Shown: positions 11,146 to 23,640 of the stretch, in pieces | Layout of the letters: every line of letters begins with the position of its first letter | Position numbering within the stretch: position 1 is the first letter of the stretch | DNA from: Chaunax sp. Z400 | Taxonomy: Eukaryota; Chordata; Actinopteri; Lophiiformes; Chaunacidae | DNA length: 64,000 nt | NCBI GenBank assembly: GCA_037577475.1 | Contig: CM075206.1 | Span: forward strand, 11,877,401-11,941,400 | Direction: 5' to 3' | Notes under the pieces: model-generated | Database searches by the model: none | Seen by the model: only the letters and a program-made list of their open reading frames with translations | Told to the model about the DNA's origin: nothing | Position numbers and translations under genes: made by a program

Positions 11146-12689
11146 ATCTACTCATACTACTTTCTTAATAAAGAAATAATACCATAATACCAAGCAGCGT
11201 GGACTGCCCATGCTACTTTGAAAGAAAACACAGTCGAATCTTGAGGGTATTTCTGTGAGGAATATTATTATTGATTATGTAAAAAAATAAAAATAAAAAA
11301 TAAAAAGATTTGACGCTGCAGAGGCAGTTGGATTTTACCCGATTTGTCTAGCAAACCATTCTTTCAGGCCTGTCAAGAGTGGCACTCTTTTGTCAAGAGG
11401 CAGACCTACTGCCGTTTTGTTGCACTTGAAATGGTGGGTAGTCATTCAAACAGGCTGAAAAAAGACTGCGCATGTGTTGCAACCTAGTTGGTATGAGTCA
11501 TGTTGGGTTTTTTTAAACTCACAGTTTGATCCAAGCACTTTGTTTGATGGCACTTCACATTGCAGATGTGTAAAAATAGAATAATGGAACAACCCAGGTA
11601 AATTTAATGAAAGTCTCAGTTGCATTAAGTAACAGTGAACCAGTGTGTGCAATAGTCCTCATCTAACTAGAATGCAATAAACATTAATACACATGTGAGT
11701 TTCCTGCTATGATATATCAAAATATGTGCTGTCTGACCAGCTCATAATGGAGACAATGCTGTTGTAACTTTAGTGTGAAGAGCCAGTAATAGAAAAACTA
11801 CCTACTTCTTCTTATCGTTTAGGTTGACACTATTTTACTCTGGATAAAAGCATCCATTAAATGGCTGAGGTTTACATCAGGAAAAATGTACACTGTAACT
11901 AGAAAAGTCTAAAGGCCAGAGCTGGACATACAAATGGTTGTGTCTATGTAATTACAATAGATCAGGGTTGGACTGCTGTAATCATAGAGCTATCCAGAGA
12001 TTTCCACATTGTGTATATAGTAGCATTTGTCTGTATATCACACTGACAGCTCCAAGTGCTCCTACACCTGCTGTGTCTTACAGATTGCAGACTTGTTTTC
12101 AAGTTAATGCTGTTGTTGTGTCCATAGTGAATGTTTTCTCCCCTAAACCTGTCTGCATAAATATTTATGGTTTATGCCAGAATTGGTAAAAAAAACTCTT
12201 TTTTTTAGGGGAGAAAAAAAATTATCATGTTTCAGCATAACAATAACCAACATATTGATTGAGTGTTTTTCATTCACCACTCGATGTTAAATGATGTTAA
12301 ACATACTAAACACAATGCAGAGAATGTTAACATAGACAACTTGATCAAGGCATGCGCCACTATGGAAAAAAAAAAAAAAAGAGCAGATGCATTTAATTTC
12401 AAGACTAGTTCATATGCAGCCTGAAACAAAAATAACCACCACCGTACAACACACATTCGGATGTTCCCTCATTGGCTATAAATAAGTCATTGTCGAGTAC
12501 ATCACAATCACAGGCATCTGTGTTGTATTGTGTAGCTTCTGTGATCTGTTCCTTAGCAGCCTAAATTGTGTTTAAAAATGACATTTTGGTACTAAATTAG
12601 GAGTAGAAACAAAGCAATAACTTGTCAGTCGAATGACTTTCTTATACAGACAACGAGTGACACTGGCTACAGTGGTGTCCACAATCATC
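11146..12689. other. Unique AT-rich sequence with A-runs
   Basis: It contains A/T-rich patches (11280-11310) and a poly-A run (12367-12380). None of the open frames shows recognisable protein character. Confidence 0.4.
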
Positions 12690-13015
12690 TCATCGACAGC
12701 AGTACAACAGCTCTCCTTCCACTCATCACCAGATTATCCACCTCACTACCTGGTATTTCAGTATCTTTTGTAATAGAGTTTTTTCCTCATGTTTTTTCAG
12801 TTATTTTCCTATGCCTAGGACTCCTGTGCCAGCTCATCACTCCAACCATCACCACCCACATCTCACAAATCTCAACCTGCGGACAGCTCAAGCCTCAGCC
12901 AGACTCGGCTATCCACAAGAATCTCTTCTGCCAGCCTTTGAATGTTTCCCCAACAAACTCTCCTTAAATGTAAAACCTAGTCTCTGAGTCTGCTTCAGGG
13001 TCCAAATCAAAAACA
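12690..13015 (+). mobile_element. LTR-like dispersed repeat, diverged
   Basis: It is CT-rich with catcaccacccacatctcac and cagccagactcggctatcca, and ends caaactctccttaaatg then ctgagtctgcttcagggtcc. The end block corresponds to the 3' part of fish LTR elements of the same general type as the 10.5-kb element (gtctgc..t.gggtcc). The 5' boundary is uncertain. Confidence 0.45.
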
Positions 13016-15917
13016 TAGCCACAACAGTAAAACTCATAGATTCGACAAATGCTCAGTATTAGCCACTGAGTAGATCTACTGGAAGTTCAGAGGTTAAGAG
13101 AGTTGATGCTGGAGAAGTGAAGAGGTCATACACTTACAGGTAAGAGCTATTCCAATGCCCATTCTTGCATATTTTGTGATGCCGCCATATCTTCACATTA
13201 TGCTGTCATTTCTCTTGTAAGTCTTTCTTGATAGAAGCATTGCCTAAGTCGAAGTAGACGCACTGACACACTGTTGATGCCGATTGAGCTGCACATTGCT
13301 GGAAGAGGCATGCAGAACCCAGTTCCACACAGCGATGCTAAAATAGTTGCTATACCATTGGCTATGTTGACTCTTGTTCATGGCTGTGAAAACAAACTCC
13401 CCCCGGCTGGAGGATGATGCGTACGAAAGTGTCTCGATTGTTTATCTGATTGACTCGTCCAATCGGCCATTATAGAGACCATCAATTAATCAATTCAGAG
13501 CAAATATCGGCCATTGACGATCTGAGACTGATTAATCAGAGCACCCTTGCTCATAGCATAAGCAGTACAGTACTGGTGTATGTCATCCGTGTTTGGCAAG
13601 CTCTGAACCCAATATAAAAACACCGATTGTGCACGTAAAGCAAGAGAAAATAGACTGGAAGCGTAAAAATACACTTCAGGTCATGTTGACTTGTTTACAA
13701 AGGCCTGTGCAGAAACACATGAGAAACACATGCGATAGTAGATTGAAAAACATTTTCTGTGGCCTACATTTGCTAACTGGTGCAAAACATGTAGCAGCCG
13801 ATAGCCGAGGCTCATGAGTATGTCAATAATTTTGCAAGAAGTCGATCGGACAACAGCAGATGAACTGATAATGGCACTCAGTTTACTCAACAGATGCATA
13901 TAAGGATACATGGTTAATTCTCATTCATGTCTTAGACCATATGAAACAATATAATGGAATAACAATCTGTGTTTACCAGGGTGCGACTGTACACTTATCA
14001 ATAAAACCTAATTGAAGTTTCCAGCTGAAATCCCACTGTCATTCTGTTTTCAGGAATTTAGTTCTACATCAACCGTGGAAGCGTCTGGGGACTATCTCAC
14101 TAAACCTCACATGCACAAACACGCCTGCGCAGAGGTAAATAACACACACATGCACACACATCAGGGTGGTTTTCACAAACTCACCCATTGCCACCCTTTG
14201 AAGTCAGAGTCGCTAATGGTTTTGGATCCCATTCAGGAAGAGTCTGTGGCCCGTCTGTCCATTAGCTGGCTGACACACTCTGCTGACTAAACACAACACT
14301 TCCAGTGGCCTTGTCCTCTGTTCCTCTCAACCATGGCCCCCTTCATCTCGGAGTTGAAAATAGGACCCCCATTTCTGGTTTTTCTGCGTTTTTTCGTATT
14401 TGTGTGTGTGTGTGTGATGTGTGTGTCTGTCTGCTTAAATGTGCAGGTGTGACTGTCTGGTTATGTCTGAGCAATTCTAAAGAGGAGCAGACGACATTTC
14501 GGTTTGGTTAAACTGTTGTTGGATGGGTTCAGAGATCAATTCTTTTAAAATGAGTCGCTGATTCAAAACTTTCTAGTTACTTTGTACATTTCGCCTGATC
14601 TATGCCTAACCCATTTAATTCATGCTTTTATGTGTCTTGCAGCACCACAATACATAAACTGCACAGTTTTTAAGCCATTAACTACTTGGCATCACCTTAA
14701 TCAAATTAAAGCTGAATACAGTGATCAAGTCTTTAAGTGTCAAAATGTTGTGCTCTTTCAAATTGGTGAGTCTTGCTCCGGTCTCCTATTAAAGAGTTTG
14801 TGGAAGGACTGATTCTTACAGTTGGTGCTTTTTTGGTCTGTTGAATTACAATGACTATTGAGTAAATCATGATTATAGCTGTTTGAACTAATATTCTATT
14901 TGAACAAATGTTACGTTTAGACTGATCCCACATTCTTATGCATTTGATAAGCAATATTATCGACTTTAGAGGTGGAGATTCAGAGCGATTGGTTTCAGAG
15001 TGACTTTTTTGTTCATAAATCATCGTTAGCTTATTTTGTTACTTTGTTGTGTGGATAACATGAGGTATAAACAGATTAATTTGACTGTTAGGCGGTTAAT
15101 TGTCCAATACTTTCCAAATGATCAACAAAACTTTATACATCTCAACAAGATTGGCAATGAATTCAACTATTCAGCCACTGACCCACAACAAACTGGAGTG
15201 AAACACTCAATCACTGTCTTTCTTTAACCATGAGGTGGTGTGTTGGATGTCACATAATAAAGCCAAATAATAATGAAAAATCATGCCCCAAATCATGTGA
15301 ATATGATCATATGACCATATACAACAACCATGGGATGCACACCATCACTAGGAGGAAGCTATTCTAAAAATAAACAAATAACTGCAATAAAAATACTCAA
15401 TAAAGACCTGTTCCACTGGCACATCAGGGACTAGGAGGACTGGATGCACAGACCACACTAGCGTCACACTCAGACAAAGAATCAGATCCCATCCTGAGCA
15501 TTTTTGGGCAGCACTTTGCACCATGCCCTTCAAAGGATGCCAAAGATCATTCGCCTCTCCTCCTCTCTCACAGTCAATCAATAGCCCACTTTTCTGCCTC
15601 CTTAGTAAAAAGCAAAGAAGATGTCGGCTGCGCTGTGCATGTGTGCCTGTGTGAGCGAGTGTGAGTGGATGTCAGTTGTAATTGTGCATTGCCAGAACAA
15701 CACACGGAGTACCTTGCACAGACAAACACGCGTGCATATGTGCACATGCACACAGTCACACTCACTGACCGATTCGTACTCAGATGTGCACACAGGAATG
15801 AGAACGCTCACATATTCTGTCCATCGTCAGAGCTGCTGAAATACAGGAGCAAGGTAAGGTGCTGGCTGAGCGGATAAATCTATAAATCTGATTTGATGTT
15901 TCCTGTCTGCCAGTCTG

Positions 15918-15919
<2 letters not shown>
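13016..15919. other. Unique sequence with scattered short CA/GT runs
   Basis: Short GT runs occur at 14400-14425 and CA-rich patches at 14145-14160 and 15715-15760. A minus-strand open frame at 14733-15023 lacks domain character. No exon is supported. Confidence 0.4.

Positions 15920-16012
<93 letters not shown>
15920..16012. repeat. (TG)n microsatellite, about 46 units, uninterrupted
   Basis: One of the longest pure TG runs in the window; alternating purine-pyrimidine sequence of this length can adopt Z-DNA. Confidence 0.97.
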
Positions 16013-16013
<1 letters not shown>

Positions 16014-16079
16014 GCTTTGCCATGTACTCAGTCTGCAGCATCTCTGTTCATCCCAGACACAGATTAAAGAGTTGAAACT

Positions 16080-16310
16080 GATCTGTGATCAGCTAGGCTG
16101 TAATCCCCTCCATTTTGGCCACCATCATTTCATCTCTAGACAACTGGTAAAACTGCCGGCCGACAGAATGAGCATTTATGAAGTAATAACATTAGAAATA
16201 ATTCCCATAAGCATACAGTGAATTTCAATGATGTGCTCTCATTAATCAACGGTTTAATGGGGATTAAATGAAATTCCAAATTAATCCACTGAGGGTTGAC
16301 CTAACCCAAA
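16080..16310. promoter_or_regulatory. Candidate conserved non-coding element with OTX/CRX-type motifs
   Basis: Non-repetitive sequence containing GGATTAAATG (16261), AAATTAATCC (16278) and TAATCCCC (16101), that is, TAATCC in both orientations, plus TTAATCAACGG (16243). Texture is complex against an AT-rich background. Regulatory function is an inference from motif clustering only. Confidence 0.3.
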
Positions 16311-17175
16311 CTACGACTATACTGCCGTCCTATCAGCTTATATTGTCTTACATTATCTTTCTGGCAATTCCAGAATCTCTAAATGGAGCTAATTTATAAC
16401 AAACTCACAGAATACATTCACTACTAATTTGACCTAGTTCCACAAAGGAAAGGATTAACCGGAATTATTGCTGAAGAGCATATCAAATGAACATACTGTG
16501 TGTCGGAGGAGGGACGTTGGCACAAAAGACTAAGAAAATATAATTAATTTCTTATAATATATAAGAAATATATATTCCAACACAGAAACATCTTCTAATT
16601 CCTTTCAAGAAATGATTCTATTTTGTGAAAGTAGAACATTCAGTTCATTGGCCATAGGTGCTTTGCAGAGGTGCCACACATCTCATTGGGCCGGTGGATG
16701 CAGAGGTGGCACTAATGAAATTCACTGATTAATTAAATACAAGCAGATACAACAATCCAATTCAGGTGATTGCTATTTCTAAATATAAGCCGTTGTCTGA
16801 TAAAAGGCAAAGCCACTAGCAAGATGAATTGAGGACAGCAGAGTGTCTGAAGCCGCGTTGAATCATGGGACCTGACTTTGACCTGGCATATTTCTGGTTC
16901 CTCTACGTAGATTTCCATCGTAACTTGTTTAATCAGCCTGCAACATTTAGATCTGTTACACCAGTTGATGTGTGATGCATCGATGCATCTGTTACTTTCA
17001 GAGATACCCCACTGATTCTTGAAGAAGAAAGTCCCCTACATACAGTAAAATAAAGATCAAGATGTCTGTGAAGGCATTCCAAGCATAACCCAAGCCTTTC
17101 TGGCCCTATTTTTTCTTGTATCTATTTTCTTCTTCTAATTTGCATCTTTTTGTGCCGATTTCTTTTTAATATTTC
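16311..17175. other. Unique AT-rich sequence
   Basis: A short imperfect AT palindrome (ttataatatataagaaatatata, 16551-16574) is the only structure noticed. Confidence 0.4.
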
Positions 17176-17250
17176 AATCCATTATGTAAAGCACTTTCAA
17201 GTGCCTTGCATCAAATATGATACAAATAGAGTTGCCTTGCCTTACGTTTT
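17176..17250 (+). repeat. Possible LINE/SINE 3' tail
   Basis: The string cattatgtaaagcactttca then ttgcatcaaatatgatacaa and agttgccttgccttac resembles the fish retroelement tail tgtaaagcactttg...gctatacaaataaagttgccttgcc. Only the tail can be recognised. Confidence 0.45.
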
Positions 17251-18440
17251 ATGTTGATGCTGAAAAACACAAAACTGGCATTTAAGCTGCAATTGGTAAG
17301 AGTGAGAAGTAGTGACAATTTTAGAAGATATGTCAAAAAGTTATTTATACAGGTTATGTCCTGCCGCTTTAAAGAGTTGCACATGTATACTGTGGGCCAA
17401 GCATTGCTGTCTTTCTGTCACGCTTTGCTGCCTTTGACAAGTAAATTTTATTGTTTTGTCGGTGTTGTCTAGACCTGATAATGTACACAGCTTGAGGGAG
17501 AGGTGCGACGTACGGGCAGCAAGATATGGACAAGACAAAACGGTTAAGGGAAGTCAGATGGCCAAGATATGATGGGTGAAGCAACGTGAAAAGACAGACA
17601 GTGCCATTAAATATATAGAAAGACGAATAAAGTTGGAGAGTAAAAGAGAACCTGAGTGAATAAAAGAGTGACGAACACAGAGAAAACATGATGGGGACAA
17701 AGGAGGGGAGAAAGAGAGAAACAAAACCTCAGTGAAAGGAAAAATGTAGAAGCAGGCAGCGAGAAAGGCAGGTGAGAGAAAGGTATAAAAAGGAAGCAGT
17801 GACCCCTGTCTGACTAATCTTAGCTTACACTGTTACAGCACCTTGAACCAGAGCTAATGGACCACATCCACATCTAACCTCAACTCTCTCTTTCTCTTCA
17901 TCCTGTGCACACAAAAATATATCTTTTAATCACACAATTCTCCATACCCACACACACCTAAACTCTGCTCTACAGAGACACACACACTGATGAATACAAG
18001 TGCCTCCCCCGACTCCCACCGCCTCACAAACGCACACCCAGAGATGTCTCAAAGCCAAGGCAGTGCAGAGCATGTGCAAACTAAAAAGTTAAACTCTTAA
18101 AGTTAACCTGTCATTCATTTCACCTAAATAGTTTGAATAAGAGCCTTCAGTATTTGGATCAGCAAGCTTATGAAAACTAAGTTGGGCTGAATTTAGAAGG
18201 CTACATCTGCCATTTCAATTGGACTTCATATCAGTGGATACCAAATATTAAGGGAGTCAGATTTGGATTGGGATCAAAATACATGCACAAAATAAACACA
18301 CATACACACATACACACACCACACTAAGGTGTGAGTCCAAGTGATTCTCACAGTCCTGCCAGAGGTTGTTCCAAGACTCTGCAGAGACCAGGCCTGTCTG
18401 ACATCCCAACTATTGTGCACTTTAACCACCGATTCCTCCG
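17251..18440. other. Unique sequence with a purine-rich tract
   Basis: Positions 17490-17790 are strongly purine-biased on the plus strand (gaga, gaaag and similar). The 106-codon minus-strand open frame across 17369-17689 is the pyrimidine-rich complement of this tract and is serine/leucine/phenylalanine-rich for that reason. Confidence 0.4.
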
Positions 18441-18442
18441 TT

Positions 18443-18451
18443 CCACCCACC

Positions 18452-18515
<64 letters not shown>
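18443..18515. repeat. (CCCA)n followed by (CA)n microsatellite
   Basis: Four CCCA/CCAC units lead into about 27 pure CA units. Confidence 0.95.
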
Positions 18516-18516
<1 letters not shown>

Positions 18517-19965
18517 CAACACACACACATCCACACCATAATAACATGCACACAATGCATGCAACCACACAAAAAGAAGCACACACACATCTTCTACTCA
18601 AACTAGAAGGGCATCAGCATGGCTGCACTCGGGGTTCTGTTCTGTTCAGGGTTCTTGATTTGATTATCTGACATTCTGTAAAAAGTGATTTGTTGAAAAC
18701 AATGTTGTTGCATTTGCTCCTATTAGAAAATAAAACAATATTAATTCTGATTCCAAGTTATATTTAGTCTTTTCTTTATTGTCTCTCTACTTTAACTTCT
18801 ACAAACTTCTACTTCTTCACACACATGGACACACGCAGACCAAGCAGCTTCACTAAACTATAATAGAGATACACACACACACACACAGAAATACACAAGT
18901 TATGTTTTCCAGTAACTAGCTGGCTACAGTTTGTCCCATTCTGTCTCTCCTGTTTTCCTTGCAGTCTGAAGAGAGGAAATGAGGAGTGTTTCTCCAATGG
19001 AAGCAGCCCAAAGATTAATTCACTTAATCTTGGGCTGTAAATGGGGTATTCAAGCAGCTTTAGAAAAAAACAAATTGAATGCAAAGGCTGTGAGTAATAA
19101 CAACATTTGTCTTAGCCGCGGCACAGTGCCCTTTTCCACACTCCTCTTCCACATGAGCTGGTGGCTAGATTTCCAGCATCCATTATGACAGACAGGGATT
19201 TGTGCATACACACATGCATGCATGCACGATCTGGCAAGCCAACAGCCTTGCTTTTTCAAACACATATACAGACATTTTGCCTATAGCTACAGTATAAGAA
19301 GAGTACAGCTCCGTGCGTGTGTGTGTGGGTGCTTAAGTGATACAGCTGAACAGATGTTGCGCTGTGTTTTTAATGTGTAATCCCCAGATTCATCATGCTA
19401 TCAAGCGTGTGCTGCATGCTCAAAGGGTTAATGATGCAGAATATATAGATTAAACTCATAGAGCAAAAAGCAACAGTTTAATTATTCACTGACATTACGC
19501 TCAATGCAGCTCTATGTAAATAAAGGATAAAGGTTTGCAATGCTAGATCGCTGGCAAGCTATTAGCTAGTGACTAAGTAATGTGTGCTGATTATTTTCAC
19601 ATGATCAATAACTAATTGGTTGATGTAATTAGCCCAGTGTCTCATTATATCACTGTAATCACTATGTAATGTCCTCACCATGACATATATTAGGGGTTCA
19701 TTTCAGCTCATACTGGTAGACATTTGTTACAATCATTTTAATGGTGTCCTGCAAAAAACTTAACATCTCTTCCTCTGAAATGGCAAATCAATACTTTGAT
19801 ATCCAATGCTTCGCTAATAGCAAAGGGAAAATCAAGCAGTTTCTCTGTTAGTGACAAAGTGGGCACACTGAATAGTACAACGCTGCAGTACAGTGTCATT
19901 TAAAGTCTTTATAGTGTAATTACACCACATAATTACAACATTATCATATTTCCGTAATAATAGTC
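18516..19965. other. Unique sequence with one hairpin
   Basis: It includes an (AC)8 run (18871-18886) and a 14-bp inverted repeat at 19004-19037, described separately. No exon is supported. Confidence 0.4.
19004..19037. other. Inverted repeat (hairpin) cagcccaaagattaa / ttaatcttgggctg
   Basis: The left arm 19004-19018 and right arm 19024-19037 pair along 14 bases with a single one-base bulge and a five-base loop. It is short for a microRNA precursor. No function is assigned. Confidence 0.6.
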
Positions 19966-19967
19966 TA

Positions 19968-20235
19968 TCCATACATCCATCCTTGCATCCATCCAAAGCA
20001 GGCTATTCAAGATTCAAGACATTGAATGTCTTGAAATATTCAAGACATTCCCAGCTCCTCCTGTGGGGATCCCGAGGCATTCCCAGACTAGATGAGATAT
20101 GTAACCCTTCCTGCAAGTTCTAGTCTACCCCAGGGTTTCCTCCCGGTTTGATGTGCCCAAAAAAACCGCCAGAGTGACGCATCAGGAGGCATCCAAACCT
20201 CCTCCACTGACTCCTTTCCCAAAGAACCACCTCTG
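19968..20235 (-). mobile_element. 3' end of a Rex3/RTE-like LINE
   Basis: On the minus strand the coding end reads TGRKPWGRLELAGRVTYLI (about 20150-20090), close to the fish Rex3/RTE C terminus in which a GRP..RW-type block is followed by YIS. The DNA gatcccgaggcattcccaga and gatgagatatgtaacccttc matches the complement of that element's 3' end as I recall it. The (GGATG)-type tail characteristic of this family appears as catccatcc at 19973-19994. The piece is truncated and its tail region is rearranged by a local palindrome (20013-20035). Confidence 0.7.
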
Positions 20236-20239
20236 TGAT

Positions 20240-20445
20240 CCAGGGAGATGTGTTGGCCAGTGCAATAGCCCCTGATGGGGTCTCTCAAGGTAAGTTGGGG
20301 AGGGGCCAGACTAAGAGCATTTCAAAGATTGAAACGAATTGGCAAGAAAGAGGTTGCTACACTTTATCCAGGGCTCCCGTCTGGAGCCAGACCTTGACGA
20401 GCATCTGGTGCTCCACTGAGAAGGTTACTGCCTCCATGTGACAAG
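20240..20445 (+). mobile_element. RTE/Expander-like LINE 5' fragment, opposite orientation
   Basis: The string cccctgatggggtctctcaa followed by ggccagactaagagcatttc and ggctcccgtctggagccaga resembles the 5' region of fish RTE-type LINEs (ctgatggggtctcccaag ... cagactaagagc ... ggagccaggcc). It abuts the minus-strand LINE 3' end almost directly, which implies insertion-inversion or nested insertion. Confidence 0.5.
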
Positions 20446-22324
20446 GGACCTCAAACTCAAAGTGAAATCAACTCGAACAATTGTATACCCAGTCACCAAA
20501 TTTAAAAAAATAACAAATCAAAAAAATCAATCAAGGACTATTGTGCTTAAAACAGCAATATGTACTGAGGCAATAACAACGTAGTAATTAAAACATGCTA
20601 CAAAATGTCAATAAATGTTCAACAATAACAATTAAAATGTTATTAATCAACCAAGTAATATGGTTTGTAAAATTAGTATAGATTTCCAGTCACGCCTTGC
20701 ATGAACAAACGTGTGGATTAATTATTAATATTACAGCAGTTTTGAATGTGGCTCAGACAATGAAAACTGGAGATCACAGACACCCAATAAGAAATGTCTG
20801 CGGACCAGAAAGCGCCTGGGATTCAGTCTCTGGCTGCGGCGTCACCACCTCTATCGGACATGGCTGACAGTATTTGTGGATGAAACACTCGGCCGGAATC
20901 GTGTCCTTATTGTTGCATTTACTCCTCAATTGGTGTTGGACGCACACACATACACACACACACACACACACTCAAAACATTTGTGCTGATGGCTTCGCTG
21001 GTATTAAATATAGATATATAGATAGATTCATGCTCCATGTTCAGCTTCATGCATTTAAAAAGATAAAACTCTACACTTCATGGCGTTTTGGGATCAGGAG
21101 TTGATTCAAAACTTCCTACAGGGGTTATTTAATACGTTTTTGTATGGGTCAAATCAGCACTAATAATAAATTTTGTGTATCCTCACTAAAAATGAAAAAG
21201 ATTTCAAATATGGGCTGCTGTGACTAATTTGCAGGTTCAGTTACACATCCTGTAACAATGGTTTATGAATACATTTGGTGTGAAAAACTGACATTCATTT
21301 CACATCTGCAACATCCACTGTATGTTGTTTCAAACATTTGAAAATCACATCATCTAAACTTCGCTGCATATTCAGCTCTTAAACTCAAATGTCTCTCCGT
21401 GGATTTCTAAAGTGAAACTGTAAATACTGAGCTCTGAAGATTTCAGCTTGCTCTACAAGGCTATACTTTTAATACTCAATGAGGTCACCGAGATGAGCTC
21501 AGGTTAGCAGAATATCACTTTGCATATTTCAGGTTATACAGAAAGACACAGAAGAAATATATAATGGTTTGATTTTGCTCTCCTACTATCTTGTGTGTAA
21601 TATATTTGTTTACTGTTATTCAGTTTTTAAATGAATGCATTTAACTTTCCCTTTAAATGTTATGAGCTGCTTCTTTTTCATTCTGTATCCCCTGATACGG
21701 TGTGCATACTACAGGCCATGTAGAGACCTTTATTTAAAATGATGACTATGATGATGTACAATAAGCGGATTTTAAGTGGATTTTCACATTAACTGCAAAT
21801 GCAATTATGAGGGGCTGTAGAAAAGGCAGGTATTACAAAAGGGAAGTGGAGCATTAGGTGACACAGCCAGGTCCACTCTGACTAATACAACTACGACTCA
21901 GATGGAGCCACAGATTATAATAACAATGATAATATTGAATGACAAGGTGTCTTTTCCTCCTGACCATCGTTCCTCGAGCTGTCTCTCCTGATCTTTCTCT
22001 CTCCTCTGATAAATGCTGCATCCTTCTCTAAAGGTCCTTCTCGCTTCCTCCCATCATGCCAGTCGCACTCTCCATCTCAGAGACCCTTGTCTAATGAGGT
22101 GGACAGATTCTGACAAGGTTCTAATGAGAACGCATTCCACTAGAATAATATTCAGTTCCGCACACACGCAGAAAAACGTACATGCACGTGCAGAATTTCT
22201 TCTTTCACATGCAAATTATTATAATTATCAATGACTTGGGCAGGTTTGTGTGTGTTTGTGAGTTTGGCCAGGGAGGGAAGAGGAGGACAGAGCAAAGTGG
22301 GAGTGAGTTCTATGTTTTGAGCCT
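20446..22324. other. Unique AT-rich sequence with a short CA run
   Basis: A (CA)n run lies at 20941-20970. No exon, RNA gene or recognised repeat elsewhere. Confidence 0.4.
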
Positions 22325-22325
22325 A

Positions 22326-22383
<58 letters not shown>
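22325..22383. repeat. Compound (GT)6-(GA)23 microsatellite
   Basis: A short GT run passes directly into about 47 bp of pure GA. Confidence 0.95.
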
Positions 22384-22384
<1 letters not shown>

Positions 22385-23160
22385 ATGCTATATTACTGAC
22401 ATTGTTACGAGATTTAAGCTGCATGACTTGTCAGTGTACATTTGTATCATTTAGCCTTGTTCCCATGATGAAACATAGATAGTCTTGCATAAGCATTCAT
22501 TTCCAAGAGAGGAATTTCAGTCCTTCAAGGAAACCAATACAGCAGTCTCAGTATAAAGCTGAGAAGTAATGGAAAGACAGATATGGTATTCTGACAATGC
22601 ATTTCTTAGTGGTTGCTTTTTACTATATTTGATATGAATTTAATTAAATGAGGACAAAAAACTCAATTTGAACATGTTAATATTAATGTTATAGCATTTT
22701 ATTATTTTGTGCATGTTTGAACATTTATTTTGAAACATGCAAAGGTGAAGGTTTTACAGTTTGGGGTTCTATTATCTCACTGTGCAAGATTTTAATATCT
22801 TCCTTTCAAGCTAAATTCATATCCATTTATTACGTGCTGCTGTGAAATGAACCAATTCTTATTCCTTGTGCTATGAAAATAAAGTGCTTTCTGGAAAGCA
22901 GGGGCTTAGGTCAAGTGTATTTGTCTCCAAAGTTGCCATGTGCTCATATTTTAGTGAGCTAAAATATTCATACACTGATGGGGGAAGCAAATTTTAAGAG
23001 CTGTGGTGTGCCTGCAATCTATGCCAGTCCGGTTGGAGATGTGGGAAGACACACATACATGAAGCAGGTGCTGCTTTGAGAGTTTGCATGAGCATGCACA
23101 AGCAAGCGCATCCCATTACTTGCTTGAAAAAAAAAAGAAAAAAGAAAAGTATCAAGTGTT
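22384..23160. other. Unique AT-rich sequence
   Basis: Nothing recognised. Confidence 0.4.
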
Positions 23161-23640
23161 TGTAATCAGATGTGGAACGAGAAAGGGACAGATTGTGAGG
23201 AGAAAAACCGGGTGAATGAAAAAAAAAAGAAGATGAAACGATGTGTGAGAGGGACAGAAGTAATTATGGCCAGACGATAAAAGCAATGAGGAGAGCCAAG
23301 GGGATGGTAGGAATTAGAGACAGTTTGGGAGAAGAAAAAGAGCAGCAGGCAAGAGGGGGTAAATACAGTAGAATCAAATGATAAGAGAGAGGCTGGGGAA
23401 TAAGAGGAAAAAAAAGAAATAAGAGCAGGTCGTAAAGGTTGTTTTTTTTCTCTTTTTTTTAATGGAGGCAAAGAGCAAGAGCAAGGAAGAGATACAGTAT
23501 AAGAAGAATGAGAAAAAGAGCTTGAGGGAGATGTATTGAGCTGGAGGGAGTAAAAGGAGCAATACATTATAAAAAGAAGGAGGGAGGAGGAAATTTAGAT
23601 GGAGGAAAACAAGGCAGAGGGGAGAAATGGCAGCGCGATT
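23160..23640. repeat. Long purine-rich (plus strand) tract
   Basis: About 480 bp dominated by A and G on the plus strand, with many gagag, aaaag and ggag blocks and few pyrimidines. The two long minus-strand open frames here (about 133 and 122 codons, rich in S, F, L and P) arise from the pyrimidine-rich complement, which has few stop codons. Confidence 0.7.

Noticed and set aside
15893..16075. Open frames through (TG)n encoding CVCVCV repeats
   Set aside because: Microsatellite artefact. The same applies to the HTHTHT/CVCVCV frames at 8778, 18274-18606, 47150-47416, 51295-51537 and 56517-56863.
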